From Thermosinus carboxydivorans Nor1 (lineage in GTDB: Bacteria > Bacillota > Negativicutes > Sporomusales > Thermosinaceae), in NCBI RefSeq assembly GCF_000169155.1, contig NZ_AAWL01000002.1:124001-188000 (forward strand): a stretch of DNA of 64,000 nt. Reading direction: 5' to 3'. The number at the start of each line of letters is the position of its first letter. The stretch's first letter is position 1. Shown in pieces: positions 1-8,906 of the stretch. The notes beneath the pieces were generated by a model. It was not told the origin of the DNA and did no database searches. It saw nothing but the letters and a program-made list of their open reading frames with translations. The translations under genes and the position numbers were made by a program.

Positions 1-29
1 GTTGTCTTCTTTAAAAGGAGGTGGAATAG

Positions 30-221
30 ATGGCAAATGTATGTGAAATCTGTGGCAAAGGCGAACGTAGCGGCTTCAACGTTAGCCATTCCAATTTAAA
101 AACCAAGCGCACCTGGAAACCAAACATTCAGCGCGTAAAAGCAGTAGTGAATGGTGAAATTAAGCGGATTAATACTTGCACCCGCTGCTTACGATCCGGA
201 AAAGTACAACGGGCAATCTAA
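30..221 (+). CDS. rpmB: 50S ribosomal protein L28
   Basis: Structural protein of the large ribosomal subunit, 63 residues, the usual length. Two CxxC pairs (C5/C8 and C50/C53) are the zinc-ribbon cysteines of the Cys-containing L28 type, and the basic middle resembles L28 from other Firmicutes. A strong Shine-Dalgarno sequence (aaaggaggtg) lies just before the ATG. The gene runs opposite to the rest of this end of the window and is followed by its own hairpin terminator. In Bacillus subtilis rpmB also lies just beyond the rsgA-rpe end of this gene cluster, so the position fits. Confidence 0.97.
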   Translation: MANVCEICGKGERSGFNVSHSNLKTKRTWKPNIQRVKAVVNGEIKRINTCTRCLRSGKVQRAI

Positions 222-232
222 TTTAGTTAGTT

Positions 233-262
233 AAGGGGCGACATCAAGTCGCCCCTTGTTTT
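233..262 (+). terminator. Intrinsic terminator of rpmB (shared with the hslO end)
   Basis: A perfect 10-bp inverted repeat (aaggggcgac / gtcgcccctt, 233-242 and 248-257) with a 5-base loop is followed by a T-rich stretch on the + strand. The stop codon of the converging hslO gene lies in the loop, so the hairpin may serve both genes, although the - strand side lacks a good T-run. Confidence 0.8.
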
Positions 263-1119
263 ATGTGTTGCAAAATGGCTGCTAGTTCTTGACTGTTAAA
301 AAAATATTTTTCATTGCAAAAGTGACAAACTAGTTCGGCTTGTCCTTCTTTGATCATATCTGTCAACTCTTGCTCGCCTAGGTTGATAAGAACCCGTTCC
401 ACGCGCTCGCGCGAACAAGGACAATGAAAGGTAAGTTTTTTTGGTTCATACAGGTTTATTGACAATCCTGTAAAAATTTTTTCCAGTATATCGGCGGCGC
501 CATATCCTGCCTTTATCAAGTGAGATACAGGCCTTAACGACGCCAGATTTTGCTCTAATTTATCAATAACTTCGTCTGCCGCACCCGGCAGAGCTTGAAC
601 TAAAAATCCGCCAGCCGCCTGCACGGTATAGTCAGGACCGACCAATACGCCCAAAGCGACGCTTGATGGCGTTTGCTCCGAAGTCAAGAGATAATTGGTA
701 ACATCTTCCGCAATTTCGCCGCTCACTAACGGGGCGCTTCCGGTAAAAGGCCGCTTCAACCCGGTAAATCGTGTAACAAAAATATTGCCAGCGCCTACCG
801 CTTTACCGACGTCAAGTTTACCTTCCTGCAACGGCAAATCGATCTGCGGGTTTTTCACATAGCCGCGAACTGAACCCCGTGCGGTGGCATCGGCAATAAT
901 TTCTCCCAGTGGGCCGTCCCCGCTAATGCGGACGGTAATACTTTCGTCTGCTTTCAAATTCGTTGCTAGTAGTAGCGCAGCCGTCATCGTTCTGCCTAGT
1001 GCCGCAGCAGCTACGGGATAACAATTATGCCGCCGCCGTGCCTCATCAGTTAAATTGGTCGTAACAGCTGCAAAGGCACGCAACCCTGGCGCAGTTGCCC
1101 TAATAACATGATCTTCCAT
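244..1119 (-). CDS. hslO: Redox-regulated chaperonin Hsp33
   Basis: Holdase chaperone activated by oxidation of a C-terminal zinc centre. The protein is 291 residues, normal for the family. The C-terminal switch is visible as CPC (CxC) followed about 30 residues later by CHFC (CxxC), the four zinc ligands that form disulfides under oxidative stress. The N-terminal domain carries the conserved start of the family (DHVIRATAPG). The gene converges on rpmB and ends in that gene's terminator hairpin. It sits about 20 bases downstream of the small phosphodiesterase gene, so the two are probably co-transcribed after the rib genes. The start is ATG with an agggg motif 12 bases upstream. Confidence 0.96.
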   Translation of the reverse strand: MEDHVIRATAPGLRAFAAVTTNLTDEARRRHNCYPVAAAALGRTMTAALLLATNLKADESITVRISGDGPLGEIIADATARGSVRGYVKNPQIDLPLQEGKLDVGKAVGAGNIFVTRFTGLKRPFTGSAPLVSGEIAEDVTNYLLTSEQTPSSVALGVLVGPDYTVQAAGGFLVQALPGAADEVIDKLEQNLASLRPVSHLIKAGYGAADILEKIFTGLSINLYEPKKLTFHCPCSRERVERVLINLGEQELTDMIKEGQAELVCHFCNEKYFFNSQELAAILQHIKQGAT

Positions 1120-1137
1120 ATAAACTAAATACCCCTA

Positions 1138-1695
1138 TTAACTAAATTCTTCCGTCATTAATACCTTACCGGTCTGAATATCTAAAACCTCGAGCTTACT
1201 TCCGATGATGCGGGCAATTGTACCTATGCCGTCAGGACGCTTAGACATCGCCGGCGATCCCGGGTTTAGAAAGATACGGCCATTTTGCTTGGCAAGAACA
1301 GCCACATGAGTGTGCCCGCTGATAAAAAGAGAAACTTTCATTTTTTCGGCAAGCACCTGTTTAGCATCATCACTTAAATTATGGCCATGGGTTACAAGCA
1401 CAGATATATTTTCCAGCCGCAGATAAGTATATGGGGATTGGATCGGAATGTTTAATACCATGCCATCTACTTCGGCATCGCAGTTGCCGCAAGCTGCAAC
1501 AATTGGGATTGGACAATTGTTTAGCTCTTCGGCTAACGCCTTCGGGTCATATTCGTCAGGAATAACATTGCGCGGTCCGTGGTAAAGAACGTCACCGGCA
1601 TGAATAATTACATCCATGTCACAAAAATAACGATTGTATATTTTGCGCCATGTTGCTGCACAACCATGGGTATCACTCACAATACCTATCTTCAC
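1138..1695 (-). CDS. YfcE/MJ0936-type metallophosphodiesterase
   Basis: Small calcineurin-like phosphoesterase of 185 residues. The metal-binding motifs appear in order: SDTHG near residue 9, HAGDV, the GNCD block, VTHGH and SGHTH. Members hydrolyse phosphodiester bonds in vitro with Mn or Ni; the physiological substrate is usually unknown. I place the start at the GTG at 1695 because a ggggg motif lies 9 bases upstream and the protein then begins right at the first beta strand (MKIGIVSDTHG). A TTG at 1713 would add six residues without homologous support. It sits between ribH and hslO and probably shares the rib transcript. Confidence 0.85.
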   Translation of the reverse strand: MKIGIVSDTHGCAATWRKIYNRYFCDMDVIIHAGDVLYHGPRNVIPDEYDPKALAEELNNCPIPIVAACGNCDAEVDGMVLNIPIQSPYTYLRLENISVLVTHGHNLSDDAKQVLAEKMKVSLFISGHTHVAVLAKQNGRIFLNPGSPAMSKRPDGIGTIARIIGSKLEVLDIQTGKVLMTEEFS

Positions 1696-1740
1696 GGTAT
1701 ATTGCCCCCACAACTGAAAAGTTTATTTCCTGGAAATATT

Positions 1741-2205
1741 TTACAAAACCTTTAAAAGATTAGCCATTTCGATAGCTGTCATTGCCGCATCAAACCCTTT
1801 ATTGCCTGCCTTAGTACCTGCCCGTTCAATCGCCTGTTCGATTGTTTCGGTAGTCAACACACCAAAAATGGTTGGTATTCCGGAAGCAAGAGCGACATGG
1901 GCAACCCCTTTGGAAACTTCCGCGCATACATAATCAAAATGCGGGGTATTGCCACGAATGACTGTGCCTAGACAGATAACAGCATCATATTTTTTGCTTG
2001 CTGCCATTTTTTGGGCAATCAAGGGAATTTCAAACGCTCCTGGCACCCACGCAACTTCAATATCTTCGTCCGATACTCCGTGTCGCTGAAGGGCATCCAA
2101 GGCACCGCTCAGCAGTTTATTGGTAATAAATTCATTAAAGCGAGCAACGACAATACCAAACCGCAATCCTTGTGCCGTTAATTTACCTTCAAAAATCTTT
2201 ACCAT
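1741..2205 (-). CDS. ribH: 6,7-dimethyl-8-ribityllumazine synthase (riboflavin synthase beta)
   Basis: Condenses 5-amino-6-ribitylamino-uracil with dihydroxybutanone phosphate to form lumazine, the penultimate step of riboflavin synthesis; family members assemble into large capsids. The 154-residue protein shows the family pattern: ARFNEFIT, the WVPGAFEIP block, CLGTVIRG and the TPHFDYV segment. I chose the ATG at 2205 because a ggagg motif lies 8 bases upstream, inside the last codons of ribBA, which suggests translational coupling. A longer reading to 2274 adds 23 unconserved residues. It is the last rib gene of the FMN-controlled operon. Confidence 0.96.
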   Translation of the reverse strand: MVKIFEGKLTAQGLRFGIVVARFNEFITNKLLSGALDALQRHGVSDEDIEVAWVPGAFEIPLIAQKMAASKKYDAVICLGTVIRGNTPHFDYVCAEVSKGVAHVALASGIPTIFGVLTTETIEQAIERAGTKAGNKGFDAAMTAIEMANLLKVL

Positions 2206-2207
2206 GG

Positions 2208-3422
2208 CTATGCCTCCTCGTATTGTTTGAGTAAATGCCCTAATTTTGATTTTTTTACCGATAAATACCGGCAATTAAATTTATTGGCTTTAATTTCCAG
2301 CGGTACGCGCTCCGTAATAGTTAGACCATAACCCTCCAGTCCTGCCCGCTTGCGCGGATTATTGGTCAAGAGGCGGATACTTGATAAATTTAAATCAGCC
2401 AAGATTTGCGCACCAATCCCATAGTCACGCATATCCGGCGGAAAACCAAGCAGTTCATTGGCTTCTACCGTGTCTTTGCCTTTATCTTGGAGAGCGTAGG
2501 CCCGAATTTTATTAGCCAGGCCAATACCACGGCCTTCCTGACGCATATACAGCAGTACGCCTTGACCCTCTTTTTCAATCTGGCGCAACGCAGCCTCCAA
2601 TTGTTCACCGCAATCGCAGCGCTGCGAACCAAAAACATCACCAGTCAAACACTCCGAGTGAACGCGGACGAGCACATTCTTTTTACCACTCACGTCACCT
2701 TTTACGAGTGCGACATGGCATTGGCCATCCAGTTCGCTTTCGTAGGCGATTAAACGGAATTTACCGTATTTAGTCGGCAGTTCTGTTTCGGCAACTCTGA
2801 CAACAAATTTTTCGTGTTGCTTACGGTATTTAATTAAATCAGCAATTGTCACAATTTTTAAATTATGCTTCTTGACAAATTCCATTAACTGGGGAACACG
2901 CGCCATTGTGCCGTCATCATTCATTATTTCACAGATTACACCGGCTGGATACAGACCGGCCAGTTTTGCAAGGTCAACTGCCGCTTCGGTATGGCCTGCC
3001 CGGCGGAGAACACCTCCTTCGCGATACCGTAGCGGAAAAACATGCCCAGGTTTACGTATGTCGTCAGGCGTAGTGGCAGGGTCAAGTACTGTCTTGATCG
3101 TCAATGCTCGCTCATAAGCAGAGATACCGGTTGTTACATTTTTAGCATCAATAGACACAGTAAAAGCAGTACAATGTGTATCGGTATTTTCGGCAACCAT
3201 AGCGCCAATTCCCAGCTCATCTAGCCTACTGCCAACTATCGGCATGCAAATTAGCCCCCGGCCATAAGTTGCCATAAAGTTAATGGCTTCTGGTGTTACT
3301 TTTTCTGCAGCCATAAGAAGGTCGCCTTCGTTTTCCCGATCCTCATCATCCACAACTACAACGATTCGGCCCTGTCTGATGTCATCAATAACTTCTTCAA
3401 CGGTATTAAATTTAAAGGTCAT
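2208..3422 (-). CDS. ribBA: Bifunctional DHBP synthase / GTP cyclohydrolase II
   Basis: A 404-residue fusion supplying both branches of riboflavin synthesis. The N-terminal half (about 1-200) is 3,4-dihydroxy-2-butanone-4-phosphate synthase, with the acidic loop [11 protein letters not shown], the GLICMPI strand and the [12 protein letters not shown] block. The C-terminal half is GTP cyclohydrolase II, with the zinc site [20 protein letters not shown] (three cysteines) and the RQEGRGIGL loop that binds GTP. Both halves look intact. It starts 21 bases after ribE and ends 2 bases before ribH. Fused ribBA is normal for Bacillota. Confidence 0.97.
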   Translation of the reverse strand: MTFKFNTVEEVIDDIRQGRIVVVVDDEDRENEGDLLMAAEKVTPEAINFMATYGRGLICMPIVGSRLDELGIGAMVAENTDTHCTAFTVSIDAKNVTTGISAYERALTIKTVLDPATTPDDIRKPGHVFPLRYREGGVLRRAGHTEAAVDLAKLAGLYPAGVICEIMNDDGTMARVPQLMEFVKKHNLKIVTIADLIKYRKQHEKFVVRVAETELPTKYGKFRLIAYESELDGQCHVALVKGDVSGKKNVLVRVHSECLTGDVFGSQRCDCGEQLEAALRQIEKEGQGVLLYMRQEGRGIGLANKIRAYALQDKGKDTVEANELLGFPPDMRDYGIGAQILADLNLSSIRLLTNNPRKRAGLEGYGLTITERVPLEIKANKFNCRYLSVKKSKLGHLLKQYEEA

Positions 3423-3443
3423 AGAAAAGCCACCTTTCTGTTG

Positions 3444-4100
3444 CTAATCCAAAAAGCCGTGCTGCGCGAGCAGAGCAAGTGATAGTTTCCCTGCAGTCGG
3501 CGTGTCCGGTTCTTTCTGGCCTAACAATTTTTCCACATATTTACCAATAATATCTGCCTCGAGGTTGACTGGGGCGCCCGTTCCTTTAAGACCTACCGTG
3601 GTCACAGCAGCGGTATGAGGAATAAGAGAGACAGTAAACCAATCGGAACCATAGTCTATGACGGTAAGACTCACCCCATCGATAGCCACTGAGCCTTTGC
3701 GGACAATGTAGCGCATAACCTCCGGACCGGCGCCAATACGCACAATTACGGCATTATCACTACGCTCTTTAGCCTGGATGTAACCGATACCATCAATATG
3801 ACCGGTCACAATATGACCGCCTAGCCGATCACCTAACCGCAAGGTCCTTTCTAGATTAACCGCATCCCCGGGTTTAAGATGGGCAAGAACAGTGCGCGCT
3901 ACCGTCTCAGGCATTACATCGGCGGTAAACCAATTTTCACCAAACTCTACAACGGTAAGACAGGTTCCGTTAACGGCTATACTGTCGCCAATTTTCACAT
4001 CATCTAATACTTTCCGCGCTGTGACGGTGAGACGTATCGACTTGGCACCACGCGCTACCACCTTAACTTGGCCTAACTCTTCCACAAGTCCGGTAAACAT
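3444..4100 (-). CDS. ribE: Riboflavin synthase, alpha chain
   Basis: Dismutates two lumazine molecules into riboflavin; cytoplasmic trimer. The 218-residue protein begins with the diagnostic [10 protein letters not shown] and contains the two tandem lumazine-binding repeats (about 1-97 and 98-195), each with a NGTCLTV / DGVSLTV-type core. A gggaggg motif lies 4 bases before the ATG. The first 38 bases overlap the 3' end of ribD in another frame, an unusually long overlap that suggests tight translational coupling. It is called ribE here in the Bacillus sense (ribC in Escherichia coli nomenclature). Confidence 0.96.
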   Translation of the reverse strand: MFTGLVEELGQVKVVARGAKSIRLTVTARKVLDDVKIGDSIAVNGTCLTVVEFGENWFTADVMPETVARTVLAHLKPGDAVNLERTLRLGDRLGGHIVTGHIDGIGYIQAKERSDNAVIVRIGAGPEVMRYIVRKGSVAIDGVSLTVIDYGSDWFTVSLIPHTAAVTTVGLKGTGAPVNLEADIIGKYVEKLLGQKEPDTPTAGKLSLALLAQHGFLD

Positions 4101-5202
4101 CCCGTCCCTCCCGCTTTTTTATATAGGCGGTAACTAAAAAGTCTTCGCCGACACATTCAATAGCCGTATTCTCAAGTTCAACAGCCTGCTCCAAATATTC
4201 CGCACCCATACCACCAATCGGGCCGGGAGCCGAGCGGCCGCCAATTATCTTTGGGGCAATGAACCAATAAACTTTATCAACTACATTTGCGGCCAAAGCT
4301 GAAGCACCGAGGGCTCCCCCGCCTTCAATCATCACGCTGGTAACAGACCGTGAACCCAGATAGGCAAATAAGCTACGAAGATCAATCCCGTCAGGTCCGC
4401 GTGCAACTTGAATTACTTCCGCTCCACTTGCCTTGAGGGCCGCTATCCTGTCAGAAGGCGCCTCGGGTGTTACAGCAATAATGGTAGGCGCTTTTCCGTC
4501 AGTAACGATTTTGGCATTTAGGGGGGTTCGTGCCAAACTGTCAGCCACAATACGTAGCGGGTTCTTACCATTAGGAATCAGCCTGGCAGTCAACTCGGGA
4601 TTGTCTGCAACCACGGTGCCAACACCAACCAATATGGCATCATACTTACTACGCCATTCATGAACACGAGTGCGCGCCGGTAAACCCGTGATCCACCGGG
4701 AATGTCCGGTATATGTAGCAATCTTACCATCAAGGCTCATGGCGGTCTTCAATATACCAAAAGGCATTTTGGTTGTAATCCATTTAATAAAAACCTCATT
4801 TAACTGTGCTGCTTCCGTAGCCAGCACGCCTTCGATTACCTCCACGCCGTTCTCTCTTAAAAACTTAAATCCCTGTCCCGCTACCAGCGGATTAGGATCC
4901 GTCATCGCCGCTACAACTCGGGTAATCCCTGCCTGAACAATCGCTTGCACGCAAGGTCCTGTACGCCCGTAATGCGAACAGGGTTCTAATGTTACATATA
5001 AAGTTGCGTCTTTTGCTAAATCGCCTGCTTGATTTATGGCATGAATTTCGGCGTGTGGCGTCCCTGCCCGGTGATGCCACCCTTCACCCACAATCGTTCC
5101 GTCTTTAACAATGACGGCGCCTACCATCGGATTAGGGCTTGTTTGCCCTTCAGCTCTGCGTGCTAAGGCGAGCGCGCGGCGCATATAGCTTTCATGGTTC
5201 AT
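4063..5202 (-). CDS. ribD: Bifunctional riboflavin deaminase/reductase
   Basis: Converts 2,5-diamino-6-ribosylamino-pyrimidinone phosphate to the ribitylamino-uracil phosphate in two steps. The N-terminal deaminase domain (about 1-145) has the zinc site HAEIHA and PCSHYGRTGPC. The C-terminal reductase domain (about 146-365) has SLDGKIAT, GVGTVVADNPELTAR and an IEGGG loop for NADPH. Length 379 is slightly above average; the last about 13 residues overlap ribE. It is the first gene after the FMN riboswitch, and the terminator of that switch ends 13 bases before the ATG, so expression should depend on FMN level. Confidence 0.96.
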   Translation of the reverse strand: MNHESYMRRALALARRAEGQTSPNPMVGAVIVKDGTIVGEGWHHRAGTPHAEIHAINQAGDLAKDATLYVTLEPCSHYGRTGPCVQAIVQAGITRVVAAMTDPNPLVAGQGFKFLRENGVEVIEGVLATEAAQLNEVFIKWITTKMPFGILKTAMSLDGKIATYTGHSRWITGLPARTRVHEWRSKYDAILVGVGTVVADNPELTARLIPNGKNPLRIVADSLARTPLNAKIVTDGKAPTIIAVTPEAPSDRIAALKASGAEVIQVARGPDGIDLRSLFAYLGSRSVTSVMIEGGGALGASALAANVVDKVYWFIAPKIIGGRSAPGPIGGMGAEYLEQAVELENTAIECVGEDFLVTAYIKKREGRDVYRTCGRVRPS

Positions 5203-5214
5203 CTGGCATCCCCC

Positions 5215-5250
5215 AAAAATAAAAAATTCCTAAAGAGTAGTCTTTAGGAA
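5215..5250 (-). terminator. FMN-riboswitch expression-platform terminator
   Basis: On the - strand, a perfect 10-bp stem (ttcctaaaga / tctttaggaa, 5241-5250 and 5227-5236) with a 4-base loop is followed by a run of T residues interrupted once by A. It lies between the aptamer and the ribD start, the normal place for the off-state terminator of an FMN riboswitch in Bacillota. Confidence 0.85.
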
Positions 5251-5276
5251 ATAGAACAGCAATAGATAATAATGCC

Positions 5277-5401
5277 GGCCTTTTCCCATCCAGACTATAC
5301 TGTCGGCTCCGGAATTTCACCGGATCAACCATAATGGCTCGCGGGCTGTACCGCCGGTCAGGAATTAAAAGATTACTCTTTTTCACCTAGCCCCAAAGGC
5401 C
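5277..5401 (-). promoter_or_regulatory. FMN riboswitch (RFN element)
   Basis: The - strand reads the conserved RFN element: a P1 arm ggccttt pairing with aaaggcc, the GGGGC and AGGTGAAA 5' segment, the central ACCGGCGGT and AGCCCGCGAGC blocks, then CCGGTGAAATTCCGGAGCCGACAG, and the terminal GTCTGGATGGGA segment. Binding of FMN is known to stabilise the aptamer and favour termination. The target is the ribD-ribE-ribBA-ribH operon. A downstream terminator hairpin is present, so control is most likely transcriptional. Confidence 0.95.
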
Positions 5402-5426
5402 CCAACTATTTAATTGTCCAGTATAT

Positions 5427-5455
5427 ATGTTAGCACTTGCTTTAGGAAAAATCAA
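5427..5455 (-). promoter_or_regulatory. Probable promoter of the rib operon
   Basis: On the - strand TTGATT is separated by 17 bases from TAACAT, which is preceded by TG (extended -10). It lies in the short gap after the rpe stop codon and directly upstream of the FMN aptamer, so transcription would start about 20 bases before the P1 stem. Confidence 0.55.
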
Positions 5456-5468
5456 CAAGCGACAATAA

Positions 5469-6119
5469 TTAATCCAAACCCTTTAGGCTAGCGATTGCCT
5501 GCGCTGCATCAACCGCCCCGTAGACGGCCGAACCAGCCACTAAAATCGTAGCACCGGCAGCAATAACAGCCGGAGCTGTCTCAGCATTTATGCCACCGTC
5601 TACCTCAATTACCACCGGCAAATTTCGTTCCGTAATCATTTGCCGTAGACGGCGAATTTTATCTAGTACGGTCGAAATAAATTGTTGACCGCCAAATCCT
5701 GGGTTAACACTCATCAGTAACACCATGTCTACATAAGGCAAGACCTCTTCAATGGTGACAAGCGGTGTGGACGGATTTAAGGCAATACCGGCTCGCACGC
5801 CCTGGTCTTTAATAGTTTGCAGTAAACGATGCAGATGGGGGTGTGTTTCGGCATGGACAGTAATCAAGTCTGCCCCCGCTTTGATAAAAGCATTAATGTG
5901 ATCCTGCGGGTTGGTTATCATCAGGTGTACATCGAATGGCAGCTTACTCACTTGGCGCAACGCTGCTACTACAGGCGCCCCAAAAGTTAGGTTTGGCACA
6001 AAGTGTCCGTCCATAATATCTAAGTGAAGTAAATCGGCGCCTCCCTGCTCCACTTTCAAAACTTCTTCTGCCAAACGGGTAAAATCTGCGGCAAGAAGTG
6101 ATGGCGCAATTTTGACCAT
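5469..6119 (-). CDS. rpe: Ribulose-phosphate 3-epimerase
   Basis: Interconverts ribulose 5-phosphate and xylulose 5-phosphate in the pentose phosphate pathway; TIM-barrel metalloenzyme. The 216-residue protein begins MVKIAPSLLAAD, and shows LHLDIMDGHFVPN (metal ligands), DVHLMI, MSVNPGFGGQ and the phosphate-binding IEVDGGIN and AGSAVYG motifs. It starts 3 bases after rsgA stops, giving the pknB-rsgA-rpe order known from Bacillus. In Bacillus the next gene is thiN; here the rib operon follows instead. Confidence 0.97.
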   Translation of the reverse strand: MVKIAPSLLAADFTRLAEEVLKVEQGGADLLHLDIMDGHFVPNLTFGAPVVAALRQVSKLPFDVHLMITNPQDHINAFIKAGADLITVHAETHPHLHRLLQTIKDQGVRAGIALNPSTPLVTIEEVLPYVDMVLLMSVNPGFGGQQFISTVLDKIRRLRQMITERNLPVVIEVDGGINAETAPAVIAAGATILVAGSAVYGAVDAAQAIASLKGLD

Positions 6120-6122
6120 TGT

Positions 6123-6998
6123 TCAATATCCTTTCCTATTTTCCTGTACTTCACTAAGCACTTCAAGATAAGAAGCGTAGCGTGACGCGGCGATACAGCC
6201 ATCGGTAACGGCCTGTTTGACAGCGCACTGTGGTTCTTTGTGATGAAGACAGGTATTAAACTTACAGGCCGGAGCTGCTGCGGCAATCTCCGGAAATGCC
6301 CTCGCCAACTCGGTCGGCACAATATCGGCAAACTCAGTAAAACTAAAGCCGGGAGTATCAACAACGAAACCGCCGCCCGCTAAGGGTAGAAGTTCGGCAA
6401 AACGGGTCGTGTGTTTACCCCGCCCGATTTTTATGCTAATTTCGCCTGTCACCAATGACAATCCTGGTTCCACGGCATTCAGCAAGCTAGACTTTCCGAC
6501 GCCTGATGGTCCGGCAAACACGGTAATTCGCCCGTAAAGCTGGCGCCGTAATTCATCAATTCCCTGGCCGGTCTTTACAGATGTCTCCAGAACAGAATAA
6601 CCGATTTTGCGATAAAGATCTACAATTTGACCTATCTCAGCCGCATCCGCCAAGTCAATCTTATTCAAGCAAATTTGGGCATTTAACTGTGACAGTTCGG
6701 CTAATATCAGAAAACGGTCAATTATAACAAAGCTGGGGTCAGGGCTGGCTGCCGCAAAAGTTAAAATAACCTGGTCAACATTGGCTACCATCGGCCGTTT
6801 TAACATGCTACGGCGGGGAAGGATTGTCTCTATTACGCCTTTGCCTTCATCAAGCGGCAAATATTCTACTTCGTCGCCCACAAGCAGCGAAAAGCGTTCT
6901 TTCTTAAAACGGCCGCGCAATGTACACATGGTCAGCTTGTCACCTGTCTGCACATAGTAATAACTGTTATAGGCCTTTACCACAACGCCCCGCAACAT
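6123..6998 (-). CDS. rsgA: Small ribosomal subunit biogenesis GTPase RsgA
   Basis: Circularly permuted GTPase that helps mature the 30S subunit (CpgA/YloQ in Bacillus). The 291 residues contain an N-terminal OB fold (about 1-65), the permuted G motifs NKID at 112-115 followed by GPSGVGKSS at 163-171, and a C-terminal zinc knuckle with C..C..H..C spacing in the CKFNTCLHHKEPQC segment. It follows pknB by 11 bases. RsgA is a known phosphorylation target of PrkC-type kinases in Bacillus, so co-transcription with pknB here is functionally sensible. Start ATG with an aggagg motif. Confidence 0.97.
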   Translation of the reverse strand: MLRGVVVKAYNSYYYVQTGDKLTMCTLRGRFKKERFSLLVGDEVEYLPLDEGKGVIETILPRRSMLKRPMVANVDQVILTFAAASPDPSFVIIDRFLILAELSQLNAQICLNKIDLADAAEIGQIVDLYRKIGYSVLETSVKTGQGIDELRRQLYGRITVFAGPSGVGKSSLLNAVEPGLSLVTGEISIKIGRGKHTTRFAELLPLAGGGFVVDTPGFSFTEFADIVPTELARAFPEIAAAAPACKFNTCLHHKEPQCAVKQAVTDGCIAASRYASYLEVLSEVQENRKGY

Positions 6999-7009
6999 CT
7001 CCAGCCCTC

Positions 7010-8893
7010 CTACAATGTCTGTTCCTGCAGAAGAACACCGTTGATGTATACTTGCACACGTACCTGACCAACACCTTCAATTGTTTTTTCTATTCGCTCG
7101 CCTGGTTTATGAACTGCTTCATAGACAACACGCCGTCCGTTCGTGTCAGTAACGACAATTTGAATAGCCTGACGAATTGGCCCTTCCGGTACCGTAATTT
7201 GGACAACCGCCCGTTTGACGGCCGTGGCCGGGCTTTTCGCCACAACAAAGTCTACAGATGAACCTTCCATAACTTCGGAAGCCGGCGCCGGATTTTGATC
7301 CGTGATTGTGCCCGGCGGATATTTATCACTTGGCGCTTCGGTTACCTTGCCAAGTTTCAGCTTTAAGCTGTCAAGTTGGGTATTAACAGTACCTATTGGT
7401 GACCCACGAAAATCAGGCAAAACAATACGGCGTGGCCCTGCACCTTTGCTAATAACAATATCAACTGCCGTTCCTTTGGTTACCTGGGCTGGCGGCCGTG
7501 GGTTCTGCGCAATAACCGTGTCCTGAGCAGCATCAGCGGAAAACTGTTCATCAATTCGCCCTAAAACAAGACCGGCATTACGAATCTGCAGCTCAGCATC
7601 ACGTCTATTTAATCCTCGTACATCGGGAACAGCCGTTACCTCCCCGCCCTTACTGACAACGAGGTTGATCATGCGCTGTTCTTTAACTACGGCGCCCGCC
7701 TCCGGGCTTTGTGATATAACGTATCCGGCCGGTACTTTGTCGCTAAAGCTTTCAGTAACGCTTACCCGCAAATTCTGGCTAGTCAAAATATTGCGGGCGC
7801 TGTCAATATGTTTCCCTACAACATTGGGAACGGTAACCTCATTGAGGCTCCAAAACTTGCCATAAGCCAAAAAAGCTCCTATGGCAAAGGCAAAGATAAG
7901 CAGCGCGGCCAACGCCCAGATCCATCCCCGCGATTTGGCAGGAGACGGTGTCGGCAGCGGCTTAGCTTCATCTTCAGGCTGATGCTGGATGTTCCCTTCC
8001 GGCGCGGCAATCCGAGGTAATATTTGGGTAGGGAAATCTTCGCGCGATAGTCGTCGGGTGCGGTCATCCCGCAAATAATTTTGTACTAGTTTTAAATCGG
8101 CAATCATTTCGCTAATATCGCCAAAACGTGCATCGGCATTCTTGGCCATAGCTTTAAGTACCACTGCTTCAAGGAGCGGCGGAATTTCCGGATTTGCTTC
8201 GCGCGGCGGTTTGGGTTCTTCCTGCAAGTGCTTCAAAGCAATGCTAATAGGTGTTTCGCCGGTGAACGGCACTGTTCCGGTCAGCATTTCATAAAGAACA
8301 ACGCCAAGAGAATAGATATCAGACTTGGCACCAATAACGGAACCTTTGGCCTGTTCCGGCGAAAAATAGTGAACAGAACCGATAATCGTCCCTGTCTGGG
8401 TCATAGTCGCCGATGTTACCGCTCTAGCAATGCCGAAATCGGTAACTTTCACCCTGCCCGCGCGTGTCATCAGAATGTTGTGCGGCTTTATATCGCAGTG
8501 GATTAATCCGCTTTGATGGGCATGTTCCAATGCCTCCGCGATTTCTAGTGCAATGCGTACCGCCATTTCGACCGGCAAAGGAGCCTCGCGCAAAATCTTG
8601 TCTTTGAGTGTTTCCCCCGAGATGTACTCCATGACGATATAGTATATATCCTCGTCGTGGCCGACGTCATAAATGTTAACGATGTTCGGATGGGACAAAC
8701 GGGCAGCAGCCTGAGCCTCCCGGCGGAAGCGGGTGACGAATTCTTCGTCGTTGGTAAATTGGGAGCGCAACACTTTTACCGCTACCGAACGGTCAAGCAA
8801 TTTGTCGTGAGCACGATAAACGTCAGCCATACCGCCACCACCGATACGTTCCAGGATGGTGTAGCGATTATCCAGAGTTCGATTAATTAGCAA
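7010..8893 (-). CDS. pknB: PASTA-domain Ser/Thr protein kinase (PrkC/PknB type)
   Basis: Membrane kinase sensing peptidoglycan fragments or lipid II. Kinase domain about 11-275: GGGG loop at 18-21, K40 in VAVK, catalytic loop HCDIKPHN at 132-139 (D134), DFG at 152-154, and a Thr-rich activation loop. One membrane segment at about 323-346 is followed by three PASTA repeats (352-415, 419-483, 488-553) and a short beta-rich tail. The catalytic loop has HCD instead of HRD. I place the start at the TTG at 8893: gaggggg lies 8 bases upstream and the protein then begins MLINRTLDNRY like PrkC; a GTG at 8902 lies inside the ribosome binding site. Its phosphatase partner is the PP2C gene at 11.6 kb. 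Confidence 0.95.
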   Translation of the reverse strand: MLINRTLDNRYTILERIGGGGMADVYRAHDKLLDRSVAVKVLRSQFTNDEEFVTRFRREAQAAARLSHPNIVNIYDVGHDEDIYYIVMEYISGETLKDKILREAPLPVEMAVRIALEIAEALEHAHQSGLIHCDIKPHNILMTRAGRVKVTDFGIARAVTSATMTQTGTIIGSVHYFSPEQAKGSVIGAKSDIYSLGVVLYEMLTGTVPFTGETPISIALKHLQEEPKPPREANPEIPPLLEAVVLKAMAKNADARFGDISEMIADLKLVQNYLRDDRTRRLSREDFPTQILPRIAAPEGNIQHQPEDEAKPLPTPSPAKSRGWIWALAALLIFAFAIGAFLAYGKFWSLNEVTVPNVVGKHIDSARNILTSQNLRVSVTESFSDKVPAGYVISQSPEAGAVVKEQRMINLVVSKGGEVTAVPDVRGLNRRDAELQIRNAGLVLGRIDEQFSADAAQDTVIAQNPRPPAQVTKGTAVDIVISKGAGPRRIVLPDFRGSPIGTVNTQLDSLKLKLGKVTEAPSDKYPPGTITDQNPAPASEVMEGSSVDFVVAKSPATAVKRAVVQITVPEGPIRQAIQIVVTDTNGRRVVYEAVHKPGERIEKTIEGVGQVRVQVYINGVLLQEQTL

Positions 8894-8906
8894 AAACGTC
8901 ACCCCC

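Noticed and set aside
5192-5386. 64-codon open frame over the ribD leader on the - strand
   Set aside because: It lies entirely in the FMN aptamer and terminator, which explain the conservation; no ribosome binding site.
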